From Archangiaceae bacterium (lineage in GTDB: Bacteria > Myxococcota > Myxococcia > Myxococcales > Myxococcaceae): DNA of 64,000 nt. Below, in pieces: positions 34,947-44,177 of this stretch. The position numbers were made by a program, and so were the translations under genes. The stretch is taken from assembly GCA_016714225.1 (NCBI GenBank), contig JADJNS010000020.1, forward strand, positions 62,001 to 126,000. Direction: 5' to 3'. Below the pieces are notes generated by a model. It was given only the letters and a program-made list of their open reading frames with translations, searched no databases and was not told the origin of the DNA. The stretch's first letter is position 1, and each line of letters starts with the position of its first letter.

Positions 34947-36493
34947 TCAGCCGAAGATGAGGAACGCGGCGAGCACCAGGCCGAGCACCAGGCCTGAGCC
35001 GATGGCGATCCACATCAGCAGGGCCTGCTTCTGGGCGGCGAGGTTCCTGAGGCGGCGCGGCCCGGGGTGCGCGTCGCGCTTGATGCTGCTCTCGTCGGTG
35101 GCGCGCGCCGAGTCGTCGCGGGGCGAGTCGTCACCCTCGATGACGGTGCGGCCCTCGTCGGGAATGGCGCGGTTCTCGGTGCTGGGCATCGCCATGTCGA
35201 TGGGCGGCCGCTCGGGCATGTCGAGCGCCGGCTCGGTGCGGCGCTTCATCGCCGGCGCATCGTCGTCGGGAGTGGGCGGAGGCCCCAGCACGGTGGCCGG
35301 CTCGTCGTCGGGGTAGCCCGGCGGAGGGATGGGCATCTTTCGGCCCGGCGGCGGCCGTGCTTCGCGCGGGGCGCGCGTGCGCACCTCGACGGTGCGCTCT
35401 TCGGCCAGCGGCTTGGGGGTCGGCCGCTGCTGCACGGTGCGGAACTCGTCACGGGTCACCCGCTGCTTCGACGCCTCGGGCAACAGGTCGCCCAGGTCGG
35501 TCGAGGCGGGGTCGCCCAGCAGCGCGGTGATGTCGGCCTGGCGAACCTCGAAGTGCCGCTGCACGAAGTCGGCGCGGGTCTGCTGGCTCCACAAGGCGGC
35601 GCGGGCCGCCTTCTCGATGGCGTCGGCCATCTCTCTCGCCGAGCCATAGCGGGCGGCCTTGTCGCGGGAGAGCGCCTTCAAGGTCACCGCGTCGAGCTCC
35701 GGGGAATCTCGCGGTTCTTGGCGCTGGGCGGAGCGATGGTGGCCTCGAGCAGCGCCTGCACCTCTTCCGAGAGGCTGTTGCGACGAAACAGCCGCTGCCC
35801 GGTGAGGCACTCGTGCAGCACCACGCCGAGCGAGAAGACGTCGGTGCGGCCGTCGAGCTTCTCACCCCGCACCTGCTCGGGGCTCATGTAGCCGGCGGTG
35901 CCCTTCACCGTGCCGGCCTGGGTGAGGCCGGGGGTGTCGGTCTGCCGGGCGATGCCGAAGTCGAGCAGCTTCACGGCGCCGTCGAGCGCCACCATGATGT
36001 TCTTCTCGGCGACGTCGCGGTGAATCACCGGGCGGCTCTTGCCGGTGGCGTCGGTGAAGGTGTGGGCGTACTGCAGCGCCAGCGCGGTGTCGCGAATCAC
36101 CGAGGTGGTGAAGCCGATGGGAATCGGCTCTTTCGACTGGTGGCAGGCGCGCGCGACCTCGACCAGGGTGGCGCCGGGCACGAACTCCATCACCATGAAC
36201 AGCTCGTCGTCTTCGTGCACCAGCTCGTAGAGGTGCGCGATGCCCGAGTGGTTGAGGGCCGAGGTGATCTTCGCCTCTTTCACGAACATGCGGAGGAACT
36301 CTTCGTTGCGCTTCACGCTCTCGGAGATGCGCTTGAGCACCACCGGCCGCGCAAAACCGCCCACCGCCTTCTGCCAGGCGAGGAACACCTCGCTCATGCC
36401 GCCCACGCCGAGCTTGGCCATCACCTCGAAGCGGCCGAGCTTCTTGCCGGTGTACCCTTCGCGTTCGAGCGCTGGAAAGTCGGCCGTCCCCAC
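34947..36493 (-). pseudogene. Ser/Thr protein kinase, frameshifted in the kinase C-lobe
   Basis: The reading frame from GTG 36493 gives a kinase N-terminal lobe and core: GVGGMSEVF loop, VLKRI lysine, HRDVAEKN (the usual Lys-Pro after the Asp is Ala-Glu), DFGIA, GTAGYMSPEQ. After AKNREIP the frame shifts at a C run near 35700. The remaining part (LDAVTLKALSRDKAARYGSAREMADAIEKA, a Pro-rich linker and a terminal transmembrane helix) continues in another frame to 34947. Adding one C or removing two restores a single 515-residue-class protein. A C-terminal helix (ALLMWIAIGSGLVLGLVLAA) would anchor it with the kinase inside. It may be a sequence error. Confidence 0.85.
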
Positions 36494-36517
36494 GAGCGGG
36501 GTGGGACTGTACCGCGT

Positions 36518-37697
36518 TCACGCCGAACGAATCGCGCCGACCTGCTCGAGGCGGCCGAGCTCGTCGGCGCTGACGCCGAGTGAAGAGAGCACCTCGCGGC
36601 TGTGCTGGCCGAGCAGGGGCGGCGGCGCGCGCGAGGCGTCGGCGCCGGGCAGCGGGCTGCCCACGAGCGTCAAGGGCCCGGCCTTGGGGTGCTGAAACGA
36701 AGGCAACATGCCGCGGGCGGCGAGCGCGGGTGTGCGCGAGCGCGGTGGGCACGTCGAGCACGCCGCCCGAGGGTATGCCCCTGGCGTCGAGCACCGCGAG
36801 CCAGTGCGCCACGGTCTCTCTGGCGAAGCGGGGCCCAAGCTCGGCGGCGAGCGCGGGCCGGTTCTGCACGCGCAGGGGGTTGGTGACGAAGCGGGGATCT
36901 TGGGGCAGCTCGACGCAGCCGAGCAGCTTGCACAGCTCGGCGAACTGCCCGTCGTTGCCGACGGCGAGGTTGAACAGGCCGTCTTTCGCCTCGAACACCT
37001 CGTACGGGGCGATCGACGCGTGGCGGTTGCCCAGGCGCTTGGGGTTGGTGCCGGCGTTGAGCACGCCGGCCGACTGAAAGGTGAGCACCTGCACGGTGGC
37101 GTCGAGCATCGCCACGTCGAGCGTCGAGCCCTCTGAGGTGCGCTCGCGCGCGTAGAGCGCGGTGAGAATGGCCTGCAGCGCGGTCATGCCGGTGAGAATG
37201 TCGCTGATCGGAACTCCGACCCGGGTGGGTGGCCCGTCGGGGTGACCGGTCACCTGCATCAGCCCCGAGAGCCCCTGCACCACCGCGTCGTAGCCGGGGG
37301 TGGTCGACTGCTGGCCGAAGCCGCTGATGGAGCAGTAGATGAGCCGGGGGTTCTGGGCGCGCAGGCTCGCGGCGCCGAGCCCCAGCCGCGCCGCGACGCC
37401 GGGGCGAAAGTTCTCGACCACCACGTCGCAGCCCGAGGCGAGCTTCTGCACCAGCGCGAGCGCGTCTTTGTTCTTCAGATCGATGGCGACCGACTTCTTG
37501 TTGCGGTTGATGGAGAGGAAGTAGGTGGACTCTCCGTTGACGAACGGCGGCCCGAACGCGCGGGTGTCGTCGCCGCCCTTGGGCTCTTCGATCTTGATGA
37601 CCTCGGCGCCCAGGTCGCCCAGGCCCATGGTGCAGAAGGGCCCGGCCAGCACGCGAGAGAGGTCGAGGACGCGGACGCCCGCGAGCGGGAGGCTCAC
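36518..37697 (-). pseudogene. CaiB/BaiF-family CoA transferase, frameshifted
   Basis: A class III CoA transferase. The N-terminal part is intact (LAGVRVLDLSRVLAGPFCTM, GDDTRAFGPPF, SINRNKKSVAIDLK), with the catalytic aspartate expected in the following region. The frame from GTG 37697 runs to about 36730, then shifts by one base: after PTALAH the last 65 residues (ALAARGMLPSFQHP, then LGQHSREVLSSLGVSADELGRLEQVGAI) continue in the next frame to 36518. Removing one base around 36728-36732 restores it. It overlaps the zinc-ribbon gene by GTGA. The substrate acid is unknown. Confidence 0.88.
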
Positions 37698-38098
37698 GCC
37701 GGCGCGGGTTCGTTCTCGGCCGGAATCGGCGAGGTGTCGGTGGCCGTGGCCTCGATGCCCGGGGCCTCGGCGGCCTCGGTCTCGACGGCTTCGGCAGCGG
37801 CGGCGGTGGGCTGCTCTTTCTTGGCACCCTTGGGAGCGCCGGCGCCCGAGCGGCAGCCGCGGCACCAGGGCTGGTTGCGAATGGCGCCGTCGGCCATCTT
37901 GCGCAGGCCGAACTGGGTGAGTGGCTTCATCGACCGGCACTTGAGGCACATCATGGTGATGAGCACCTCGTTGCCTTCGCCGTCGTACACCGCCGACTTG
38001 CGACGCTTGCGCGGCTCTTTGGGAGCGTTGGGGTCGCGCGGCGCCTTGGCCTTCTTCTCGGGCGCAGGCGTGAGCATCGGCGTCACTTTGTAGAGCAC
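37694..38098 (-). CDS. Small zinc-ribbon protein
   Basis: 134 residues. A central four-cysteine ribbon, CLKCRSMKPLTQFG and WCRGCRS (about residues 51-83, CxxC-27-CxxC), resembles the small treble-clef zinc fingers found near HNH proteins. An N-terminal Lys/Arg-rich stretch could bind nucleic acid, and the C-terminus is acidic and low-complexity. The GTG at 38098 has GGGAGG 6 bases upstream, so I take it over the ATG seven codons later. The stop overlaps the CoA-transferase start, so they are cotranscribed. Function unknown. Confidence 0.75.
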   Translation of the reverse strand: MLYKVTPMLTPAPEKKAKAPRDPNAPKEPRKRRKSAVYDGEGNEVLITMMCLKCRSMKPLTQFGLRKMADGAIRNQPWCRGCRSGAGAPKGAKKEQPTAAAAEAVETEAAEAPGIEATATDTSPIPAENEPAPA

Positions 38099-38153
38099 GG
38101 TTCCTCCCTCGAACTGCAGATGACGTGAGACTAGATCAGTCGCGACACGAGTT

Positions 38154-39968
38154 TCACTGCCCCCGGTCGCCGGTCTCGACAGCGGGACACGGCGCCTTCT
38201 CAGCGAGCTGCGTGATGCGCCCGAGCTTGGGGGCCTCGAGCGGCTTCTTCGACTGCTGCCAGAAGGCGATCAGCGCGTCGCGGAAACCGAGCTCGCGGTT
38301 CTGGCCGAGATCGATGTGAGCGGGCTCGATGGTGGTGAGCACCCCCGCGAGGCCGTCGCCACCGCGCGCCAGGAAGTCGGGCATCACCACCCGATAACGC
38401 GCGGCGGGGTCGATCGGCTTGCCAGAATCGAGCGTCACCGACTTGAGACGATCGAGGGTGACGCAGCGGGAGATCTTCGTCTGCAGCCCGGCGATCTGGA
38501 AGACGCCCTTGCGGCCGGCGTAGGCGGCCTTGAGCAGGCGGGTGAGCTCTTCACCGCTCAGGTCGAGGGTGGCGATGGCGTTGTCGAAGGGAATCACCTC
38601 GAACACGGCTCCGTAGGTCAGGTCACCGGCTTTCAAGTCGGCGCGCAGCCCGCCCGGGTTGACCAACGCGACGTCGGCCTTTTCCATTCCTCGCAAGGAG
38701 TCGGCGAGAAAGCTGCCCAGGGCGCTCTCGGCCTCGTAGTTGCGGCCAAGCCCCTTGGGGACCTTGAGGCCGAGCGGCTTGTGCTGCAGCTCGGTGACCT
38801 TGTCGAGCGCGGGCGCGACGAGGTTCGCGACCTTCTGGTCGGGCACGATGGGCTTGCCGTGGAACTCGGCGACGGTGGCCTGCACCAGCTTGCCCTTGAG
38901 CGCCTTGGGGTCGCACGACTTCGACTCTTGATCGACCAGCTCGCAGATCGGCTGCACGGGCTTGATCTCGGTGTGATCGGCGAGCACCGCGTGGCTGATG
39001 GGGTCGAGGTACAGGTCGATGGTGCCGAACGACTTGTCCATGCTGTAGGTCTCGATCACCGGGGTGCCGGCGAAGACGTGACCGACGATGTTGTGCACGT
39101 GCCCGGCGACCACCGCGTCGAGCGTGCCGGGCGGCAGCGCCGACAGCATGGTGAAGACCTCGGCCTGGGAGGTGTCGCAGCTCGAGGTGTCTTTGGCGTC
39201 GTCCCACCGGGCGCACTTGCCACCGGCGTGCATGACCGCGATGACCACCTGGGCGCCCTTCTCGCGCAGCCGGTTGGCCGCAGTGAGGGCCTCGGGGGCC
39301 AGCGGGGCGAAGCGCAGGCTCGCCACGTTGATGGGCAGGGTGGTCTGCGGCGTCTGCGGGGTGGTGAGGCCGATGACGCCGATCTTCACCCCGTGGCGCT
39401 CGAAGATGGCGGTGCCGTCGCCCGGCAGCCACTCGGGCCGGGCCTTCGAGTCGTGCTCGTAGATGTTGGCCGACAGCATGGGGAACTTCGCCTGCGCCAT
39501 GCGCGCCTTGAGCACGCCGAACACGTCTTCACCGTCTTGCGCGGTGACGTGGGGGCCCACCGGGCCGAAGTCGAACTCGTGGTTGCCGATGGCCGCGGCG
39601 TCGAAGCCGACGGCGTTCATCGCGGCGATGACCGCCTCACCCTCGGAGAGGTTCGAGGCGAGCGTGCCCTGGAAGAGGTCTCCGGCGTCGAGCAGCAGCA
39701 CGCCGCCGGGGTTCTCTTCGCGCAGAATCTTCACGTACCCAGCGAGCGCGGCGAGGCCGCCGGCCTTCACCCCGCCCTCGGCGATCGCCATCAACCAGCC
39801 GTGCAGGTCGTTGGTGCCGACGATGGTGAGGTGAATGGGGCCCGCTTCTTTCACCTCGGCGGGCGTGGGGTCGAGGGGAGCTACCGGCTCGCGCTTCGGC
39901 TCGGCGGTCTTGCAGGCCGAGAGGGAACAGAAGACCACCACCAGAGAGACCGCGACTGCTCGAATCAT
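38154..39968 (-). CDS. 5'-nucleotidase/UshA-type lipoprotein
   Basis: 604 residues. The signal ends at LSAC (Cys19). The N-terminal metallophosphatase domain has GTNDLHGWL (near 51), a GDLFQGT loop, GNHEFDFG, and AGHVHN for the two-metal site. The C-terminal 5'-nucleotidase domain has NPGGLRADL and the FDN substrate-stacking loop. It hydrolyses nucleotides or cyclic nucleotides at the outer surface. It overlaps the MopE-like gene upstream by ATGA, forming an operon with it and the PEGA gene. Confidence 0.93.
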   Translation of the reverse strand: MIRAVAVSLVVVFCSLSACKTAEPKREPVAPLDPTPAEVKEAGPIHLTIVGTNDLHGWLMAIAEGGVKAGGLAALAGYVKILREENPGGVLLLDAGDLFQGTLASNLSEGEAVIAAMNAVGFDAAAIGNHEFDFGPVGPHVTAQDGEDVFGVLKARMAQAKFPMLSANIYEHDSKARPEWLPGDGTAIFERHGVKIGVIGLTTPQTPQTTLPINVASLRFAPLAPEALTAANRLREKGAQVVIAVMHAGGKCARWDDAKDTSSCDTSQAEVFTMLSALPPGTLDAVVAGHVHNIVGHVFAGTPVIETYSMDKSFGTIDLYLDPISHAVLADHTEIKPVQPICELVDQESKSCDPKALKGKLVQATVAEFHGKPIVPDQKVANLVAPALDKVTELQHKPLGLKVPKGLGRNYEAESALGSFLADSLRGMEKADVALVNPGGLRADLKAGDLTYGAVFEVIPFDNAIATLDLSGEELTRLLKAAYAGRKGVFQIAGLQTKISRCVTLDRLKSVTLDSGKPIDPAARYRVVMPDFLARGGDGLAGVLTTIEPAHIDLGQNRELGFRDALIAFWQQSKKPLEAPKLGRITQLAEKAPCPAVETGDRGQ

Positions 39969-40837
39969 CGACACATCCCCATCATGCAGGTGCCGCCATC
40001 GCCGCACGCCCTGCCGTTGCAGTCGGGGTCGGAGCAGTCGCCCTTCCCGTCGAGGTCGTCGTCGAGGCCGTTGTTGCAGATCGCTTCGCGCGGCACGCAG
40101 GCCTGCACGGTTGCGAAGCCGGCGTCGGCGGTGCCGGCGTCGCTCGTGCCGGCGTCGCTCGTGCCGGCGTCGTCGAGGCCGGCGTCGCCGGGGCCGGCAT
40201 CGCCCGGCCCGCCGTCGGTGACACCGGCGTCGGGCAGCTCGAGCCGCGCGCCGCAGTTGAACCCGCCGTCGCCGCAGCTGACCGAGAGGCAGTCGAGGTC
40301 GAGGCAGTCGGGGTCTCCGCCGTCGTCGTTGTCGAGCCCGTCGGAGCAGTTGGTCTCGCGGCACTGGGCGCTGGTGCACTGCGAGCCCACGCCGCACCGC
40401 TTGCTGCACGCGCCGCAGTTCTGGTTGTCGGAGCCGAGGTTGAAGCCGTCGTCGACGCCGTTCTGGCAGTCGTCGTCGAGGCCGTTGCAGGTCTCGGCCA
40501 CCGGCGTGTACGTGCGCTGACAGCTCAAGGTGCCGGCATCGGAGCAGACGTTGGTGCCCGCGCCGCAGGGCCCCGCCTGGCCGGTCGTGCAGGCCTCGCC
40601 GCTCTCGGGGAAGGACTCGTCGATGCGGCCGTCGCAGTTGTCGTCGAGGCCGTTGCACTTCTCTTCGACGCAGGTGCCCTTCAGGTGGCAGCGGCCTCCG
40701 CCGGCGGCCAGGGTGACGCACTCCCAGCCGTCGCCGCAGTCGGCGCCGGTGGTGCACGAGAACAGGCCGGCGTTGGGGTTGAGCTGCCACTTGCAGCCGG
40801 CGAGCAGGAAAGGAGCGAGGAGCAGCGCGCGCCACAT
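39965..40837 (-). CDS. Cys-rich lipoprotein with MopE-type metal-binding repeats
   Basis: 290 residues. Lipobox LAGC. The repeat CNGLDDNCDGRIDE and relatives (CNGLDDDCQNGVDD, CSDGLDNDDGGDPDC, CNNGLDDDLDGKGDC) occur through the protein; these Asn/Asp loops bind calcium or copper in MopE-type proteins. A degenerate DAG/TSDAG repeat sits near residues 205-245. It is likely surface-exposed in myxobacteria. The start at 40837 is the ATG that overlaps the PEGA gene stop. It runs straight into the nucleotidase gene. Confidence 0.85.
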   Translation of the reverse strand: MWRALLLAPFLLAGCKWQLNPNAGLFSCTTGADCGDGWECVTLAAGGGRCHLKGTCVEEKCNGLDDNCDGRIDESFPESGEACTTGQAGPCGAGTNVCSDAGTLSCQRTYTPVAETCNGLDDDCQNGVDDGFNLGSDNQNCGACSKRCGVGSQCTSAQCRETNCSDGLDNDDGGDPDCLDLDCLSVSCGDGGFNCGARLELPDAGVTDGGPGDAGPGDAGLDDAGTSDAGTSDAGTADAGFATVQACVPREAICNNGLDDDLDGKGDCSDPDCNGRACGDGGTCMMGMCR

Positions 40838-41940
40838 CAGAAGCGACCTCCGATGAGCAGGGCGCCGCCGCCGCCGGGAGTCGGCGCGGGCGTCACTTCG
40901 ACCTGGGTGTCACCGGCTTTCGCGGCCCTCACGTCGAGCACCACGCTCACCACGGTGGCGATCAGCGCGGCGCCGGCGACGCCCCACGAGATGTTGGCGC
41001 CGGTGGCATTGCGCTGGGCGGCCAGCGCCTGCTCGCGGGTGCCGGCGTAGCTGTCGCTCGCCGAGTCGTAGCCCTTCTTCAGGTCGTCGTACTGGTTCTT
41101 CGAGACGACTCCGAAGCCGAGCGCGATGCCGGCGCTGGCGAGCGCGGCGACGCCGAAGACGATGGTGGGCGCCGAGGGAGCGAAGGTGCTGCCGCCGCTC
41201 GAGCCGCCCGCCACTTCGGGCTTGGGGCCCGCAGCCATCGGGGCGAGGTCGTCTTCTTTCTGGCCGGGGATGAGCAGCATGCGCACCTCTTCGACCGTCT
41301 TCTGGTTGGCCTCGACGCTGACCAGCCGCTTCACCGGCAGGAACTTGGGCTTCTCGACGCGCAGCTCGTACTTGCCGGGCTTCAGCGTGGTGGTGAGCGG
41401 CGCCACGCCCATGAACTCGCCGTTGATGGTGACCTGGGCGTTGGCGGTAGTGGCGTTGACGGTGAGCGTGCCGTGGGCCTCGCGCTCTCCGCGCAGGAAG
41501 CCGGGCACGGCGGCCTCGACGTCTTTTTGGAAGCGGCGCGAGGCGATGAGAATCGAGCGGTCGATGGCGGTGATGAGCGCCAGCTCGTTCAGGTCGAGGA
41601 ACCAGAGCTGCAGCACGTAGTTCTTGTCGTCGCGGTTGAGCCTGCCGATGATCGCCTTGGTGGCGCCGAGCACCGCGAGCTTGTCGGCGGCGCAGGGGGC
41701 CTGGTCGGCGCACTTGGTGAGCTCGGAGACGGCCTTGTTGCCGAGCTTCTCGCGCACCTCGTCGGGGGTGATGATGCCCCGCTTCGTCTTCATGGCCTCG
41801 TTGATGATGCTCTTGGTCACCTGCGAAGACAGACCGAGCATGCTCGACGGCGCGTCGAGATCGACGATGGCGATCTTCTCTTTGTCGGCGGCGAGCGCCG
41901 GAGCGGCGAGGAGGGCCGCGGCCACCACGACGACCTTCAT
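40837..41940 (-). CDS. PEGA-domain protein, secreted and membrane-anchored
   Basis: 367 residues. Signal peptide to about residue 17 (VVVVAAALLAAPALA). Residues about 20-150 form the N-terminal module that has a CADQAPCAADKLAVLG segment, similar to the protein at 5858-6625. A PEGA domain is near 155-225 (GTLTVNATTANAQVTINGEFMGVAPLTTTLKPG). Two hydrophobic helices lie near 265-285 and 325-345. PEGA proteins are common on myxobacterial surfaces and bind or build the cell wall; no activity is known here. It heads the operon with the two lipoproteins. Confidence 0.85.
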   Translation of the reverse strand: MKVVVVAAALLAAPALAADKEKIAIVDLDAPSSMLGLSSQVTKSIINEAMKTKRGIITPDEVREKLGNKAVSELTKCADQAPCAADKLAVLGATKAIIGRLNRDDKNYVLQLWFLDLNELALITAIDRSILIASRRFQKDVEAAVPGFLRGEREAHGTLTVNATTANAQVTINGEFMGVAPLTTTLKPGKYELRVEKPKFLPVKRLVSVEANQKTVEEVRMLLIPGQKEDDLAPMAAGPKPEVAGGSSGGSTFAPSAPTIVFGVAALASAGIALGFGVVSKNQYDDLKKGYDSASDSYAGTREQALAAQRNATGANISWGVAGAALIATVVSVVLDVRAAKAGDTQVEVTPAPTPGGGGALLIGGRF

Positions 41941-41961
41941 GGTACGAACCACCTTACACAC

Positions 41962-42894
41962 GTGTCGGGCCAGATAGTCGAGATCGAATTCGTGGTGGAG
42001 CCGAACTACGACGGCTGGCGCCTCGACAAGTACCTGTGCGTGAAGATTCGCCGGCTGTCGCGCACCCGGGTGCAGCGGATCATCGAACGCGACGTGCAGG
42101 GGGCGTTGAAGGCCTCGAGCCGGGTCGAGCGCGGGCAGGTGATTCGCATTCGCCGCTCGCTGATGGCCGAGCCCGACGACATTCCACCTGCGTCGGCGCT
42201 GGTCGAGCTGTACCGCGACGAGCAGCTCTTGGTGCTCGACAAGCCGGCGGGGCTGCCGATTCACCCCACCGCGCGGTACCACCACGGCACGCTGGTGTCG
42301 CAGCTGAAAGAGCGCGGGGTCGAGGCGTGGCCCGCGCACCGGCTCGACCGCGAGACCTCGGGCCTGGTGGTGTGCGGGCGAACCCTGCAGGCCAGCCAGC
42401 ACCTGATGGAGGCGTTCAGCGGCGGCACGGTGAAGAAGCAGTACCTGGCGATCGTCGAGGGCTCCCCGCCCGACCGCTTCGAGGTCGCCGCGGCGATCGC
42501 CGAGGGCACCGAGCTGATTCGCATCGCGGTGCGCATCGACGAGCGAGAGGGCCGCCCGGCGCAGACCGCGTTCGAGGTCGAGCAGCGCTTCGCGGGGTTC
42601 GCGCTGGTGCGCGCGTTTCCGCACACCGGGCGGCAGCACCAGATTCGCATTCACCTGAAGACCGCCGGCTACCCCATCGTGGGCGACAAGATGTACGGGC
42701 CCGACCCGGGGTACTTCGACCGCTTCTCGAAGCACTGCCTCGAGGAAGAGGCGTGGGAGAAATTGCGGCTGCCCCGGCACGCGCTGCACGCCGCGCGCAT
42801 CGAGTTTCAGCACCCGGTGACGCGCGCGCAGGTTGACTTCACGTCGCCGCTGCCGGCCGACCTCGCCGAGTTCCTCGCCGCGCAGCAGGCGTGA
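41962..42894 (+). CDS. RluA-family pseudouridine synthase with S4 domain
   Basis: 310 residues from a GTG at 41962. Residues about 15-65 are an S4 RNA-binding domain (RLDKYLCVKIRRLSRTRVQRIIERDVQ). The catalytic motif is HRLDRETSG (about 131-139). FPHTGRQHQIRIHLKTAGYPIVGDKMYG is the family substrate loop. It modifies 23S rRNA or tRNA; which site cannot be told. It is divergent from the PEGA gene by 21 bases. A copy of the dispersed element lies downstream. Confidence 0.93.
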   Translation: MSGQIVEIEFVVEPNYDGWRLDKYLCVKIRRLSRTRVQRIIERDVQGALKASSRVERGQVIRIRRSLMAEPDDIPPASALVELYRDEQLLVLDKPAGLPIHPTARYHHGTLVSQLKERGVEAWPAHRLDRETSGLVVCGRTLQASQHLMEAFSGGTVKKQYLAIVEGSPPDRFEVAAAIAEGTELIRIAVRIDEREGRPAQTAFEVEQRFAGFALVRAFPHTGRQHQIRIHLKTAGYPIVGDKMYGPDPGYFDRFSKHCLEEEAWEKLRLPRHALHAARIEFQHPVTRAQVDFTSPLPADLAEFLAAQQA

Positions 42895-42984
42895 GGGGCC
42901 AAGACGCACGCGAGTCCCAGAAGTCGCAGCCTGTAACCGCCGATGCCGAATGGCCCCGGAAGCGTGCCTTACGCGCAGCGCCGC

Positions 42985-43112
42985 CTACTCGATGCGCTGA
43001 GCGGCAGAGCGGGCGCACCCAAACGATGGCGTATCTGCGGTTCAGCCTTCGGCGAGCGACGGCAGGGTTCGATGGTTCGACGGGCTCACCATCACCCTGA
43101 CCGACCTCGGAG
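42985..43112 (-). repeat. Dispersed intergenic element, copy 3 (partial, reverse)
   Basis: Read on the minus strand it has GGTCAGGGTGA, GTCGAACCCTGC, GTCGCTCGCCGAAGGCTGA and CAGATACGCCATCG, matching the left half of copy 1, then diverges before the right half. It lies between the convergent pseudouridine-synthase and lipase-like genes. Confidence 0.8.
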
Positions 43113-43124
43113 CTCAGCGAGCCT

Positions 43125-43994
43125 TCATGGGGTGGCGGCGGCGCCCTTGCCTTCGGAGGGCTTGAAGTACTCGCTCCAGGTGCCGTCGCCGATCTTCTTG
43201 GCGACGTAGATGAGCGCCTGGGAGTGATCGAGCCCGGCGGGGAGATCGATCTGCGGGGCGCCGGGCACCCCGACCTTGGGGTCGTTGGGCAGGTGGTCTC
43301 CGCTGGGTCGCATGAAGCCGTCTGACTGGGCGCTGGAGCGCAGGTGCACGGCGCGCACGCCCGGCACCGGGTCGGGGTACGAGTCGATCTTCACGCCGAG
43401 CTCGAGCATCAGGGGGCGATCGGGCGGGGGCGAACCGCCTGACGGCACGCGCGAGGTGCCCGCGAGCGGCGAGGCCACGGTGATGAGGGTGAGCCAGTCG
43501 CCGGTGACACCGTCGGGCGGCTTCACCTGCGCCACCGCGCGGCTGCTCAGCACTCCGCCGGCGCTGTGCGCGAGCACCAGCATGCGGCCGGCGCAATCGG
43601 GAATGCACGACGCGAGGCGGGTGAGCCCCGAGGCGAGCTGCTCGACGAGCCCGTCGCGCGCGTCGAACGCGCGGTAGCGGAACATGTAGACCGAGGCCGG
43701 CTTTGCGCCCATCACCAGCGGCAGCGAGGCGTGCATCTCTTCGCCGTCGCCGCCGATGCCCGGCACCAGCACGATGATCAGGCTCTTGTCGTCGGCCTGC
43801 CGTGCGGCGACGGGGTCGCAGCCCGCGTCAGAGCCGAGTGAGAGCGCCTCGAAGCGGCCGTCGTAGTCGTCTTCGATGGCGGGAGTCTTGTCGGCGCGGA
43901 ACCAGCCGACCGGTCGCGCGCAGCCGATGAACGAGAAGAGCCCCGCGCCAGCAGCGACGAGGAGAACGAGCGGGAAGAGCCGGCGGGTGCGCAT
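43125..43994 (-). CDS. Lipase-like alpha/beta hydrolase lipoprotein
   Basis: 289 residues. Lipobox at FIGC (Cys25). The fold starts at IIVLVPGIGGDGEEMHA, and the nucleophile elbow is AHSAGG (about 142-147). The candidate acid and histidine lie in later loops (VASPLAGTSRV, HLRSSAQSDG). It resembles PGAP1-like or lipase hydrolases that act on membrane lipids, here at the envelope. The start ATG at 43994 has no close alternative. It is a single gene, followed downstream by the element at 42985. Confidence 0.8.
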   Translation of the reverse strand: MRTRRLFPLVLLVAAGAGLFSFIGCARPVGWFRADKTPAIEDDYDGRFEALSLGSDAGCDPVAARQADDKSLIIVLVPGIGGDGEEMHASLPLVMGAKPASVYMFRYRAFDARDGLVEQLASGLTRLASCIPDCAGRMLVLAHSAGGVLSSRAVAQVKPPDGVTGDWLTLITVASPLAGTSRVPSGGSPPPDRPLMLELGVKIDSYPDPVPGVRAVHLRSSAQSDGFMRPSGDHLPNDPKVGVPGAPQIDLPAGLDHSQALIYVAKKIGDGTWSEYFKPSEGKGAAATP

Positions 43995-44025
43995 GAGGGA
44001 TCTCGAGAATCCATAACCGAAGGAC

Positions 44026-44170
44026 GCGAAGGAATCGACGCCGACTGCGCTGCTGGGTCGACCTGGTCGGCCGTCGCGAGTGGCACCTTCGAGGGGTCTA
44101 TTCGGTCTGGGGCGCCGGCGCCGGCAACGTGTGGGTGGTCGGCACCGGCGGCACCATTCTGCGCCGCTGA
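44026..44170 (+). pseudogene. Remnant of a VWAVG-type repeat protein
   Basis: Two short plus-strand frames together look like the C-terminal end of a myxobacterial beta-propeller-type repeat. DCAAGSTWSAVASGTFEG is in one frame and VYSVWGAGAGNVWVVGTGG in the next, ending in TGA at 44170. The shift lies in a GGGG run near 44096. No start is seen and the upstream portion is missing, so this is a decayed remnant. Confidence 0.5.
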
Positions 44171-44177
44171 GCGCGGG

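Noticed and set aside
38316..40520. 734-codon plus-strand frame opposite the 5'-nucleotidase and MopE-like genes
   Set aside because: No domain or signal; the minus strand has clear family motifs and coupled starts.
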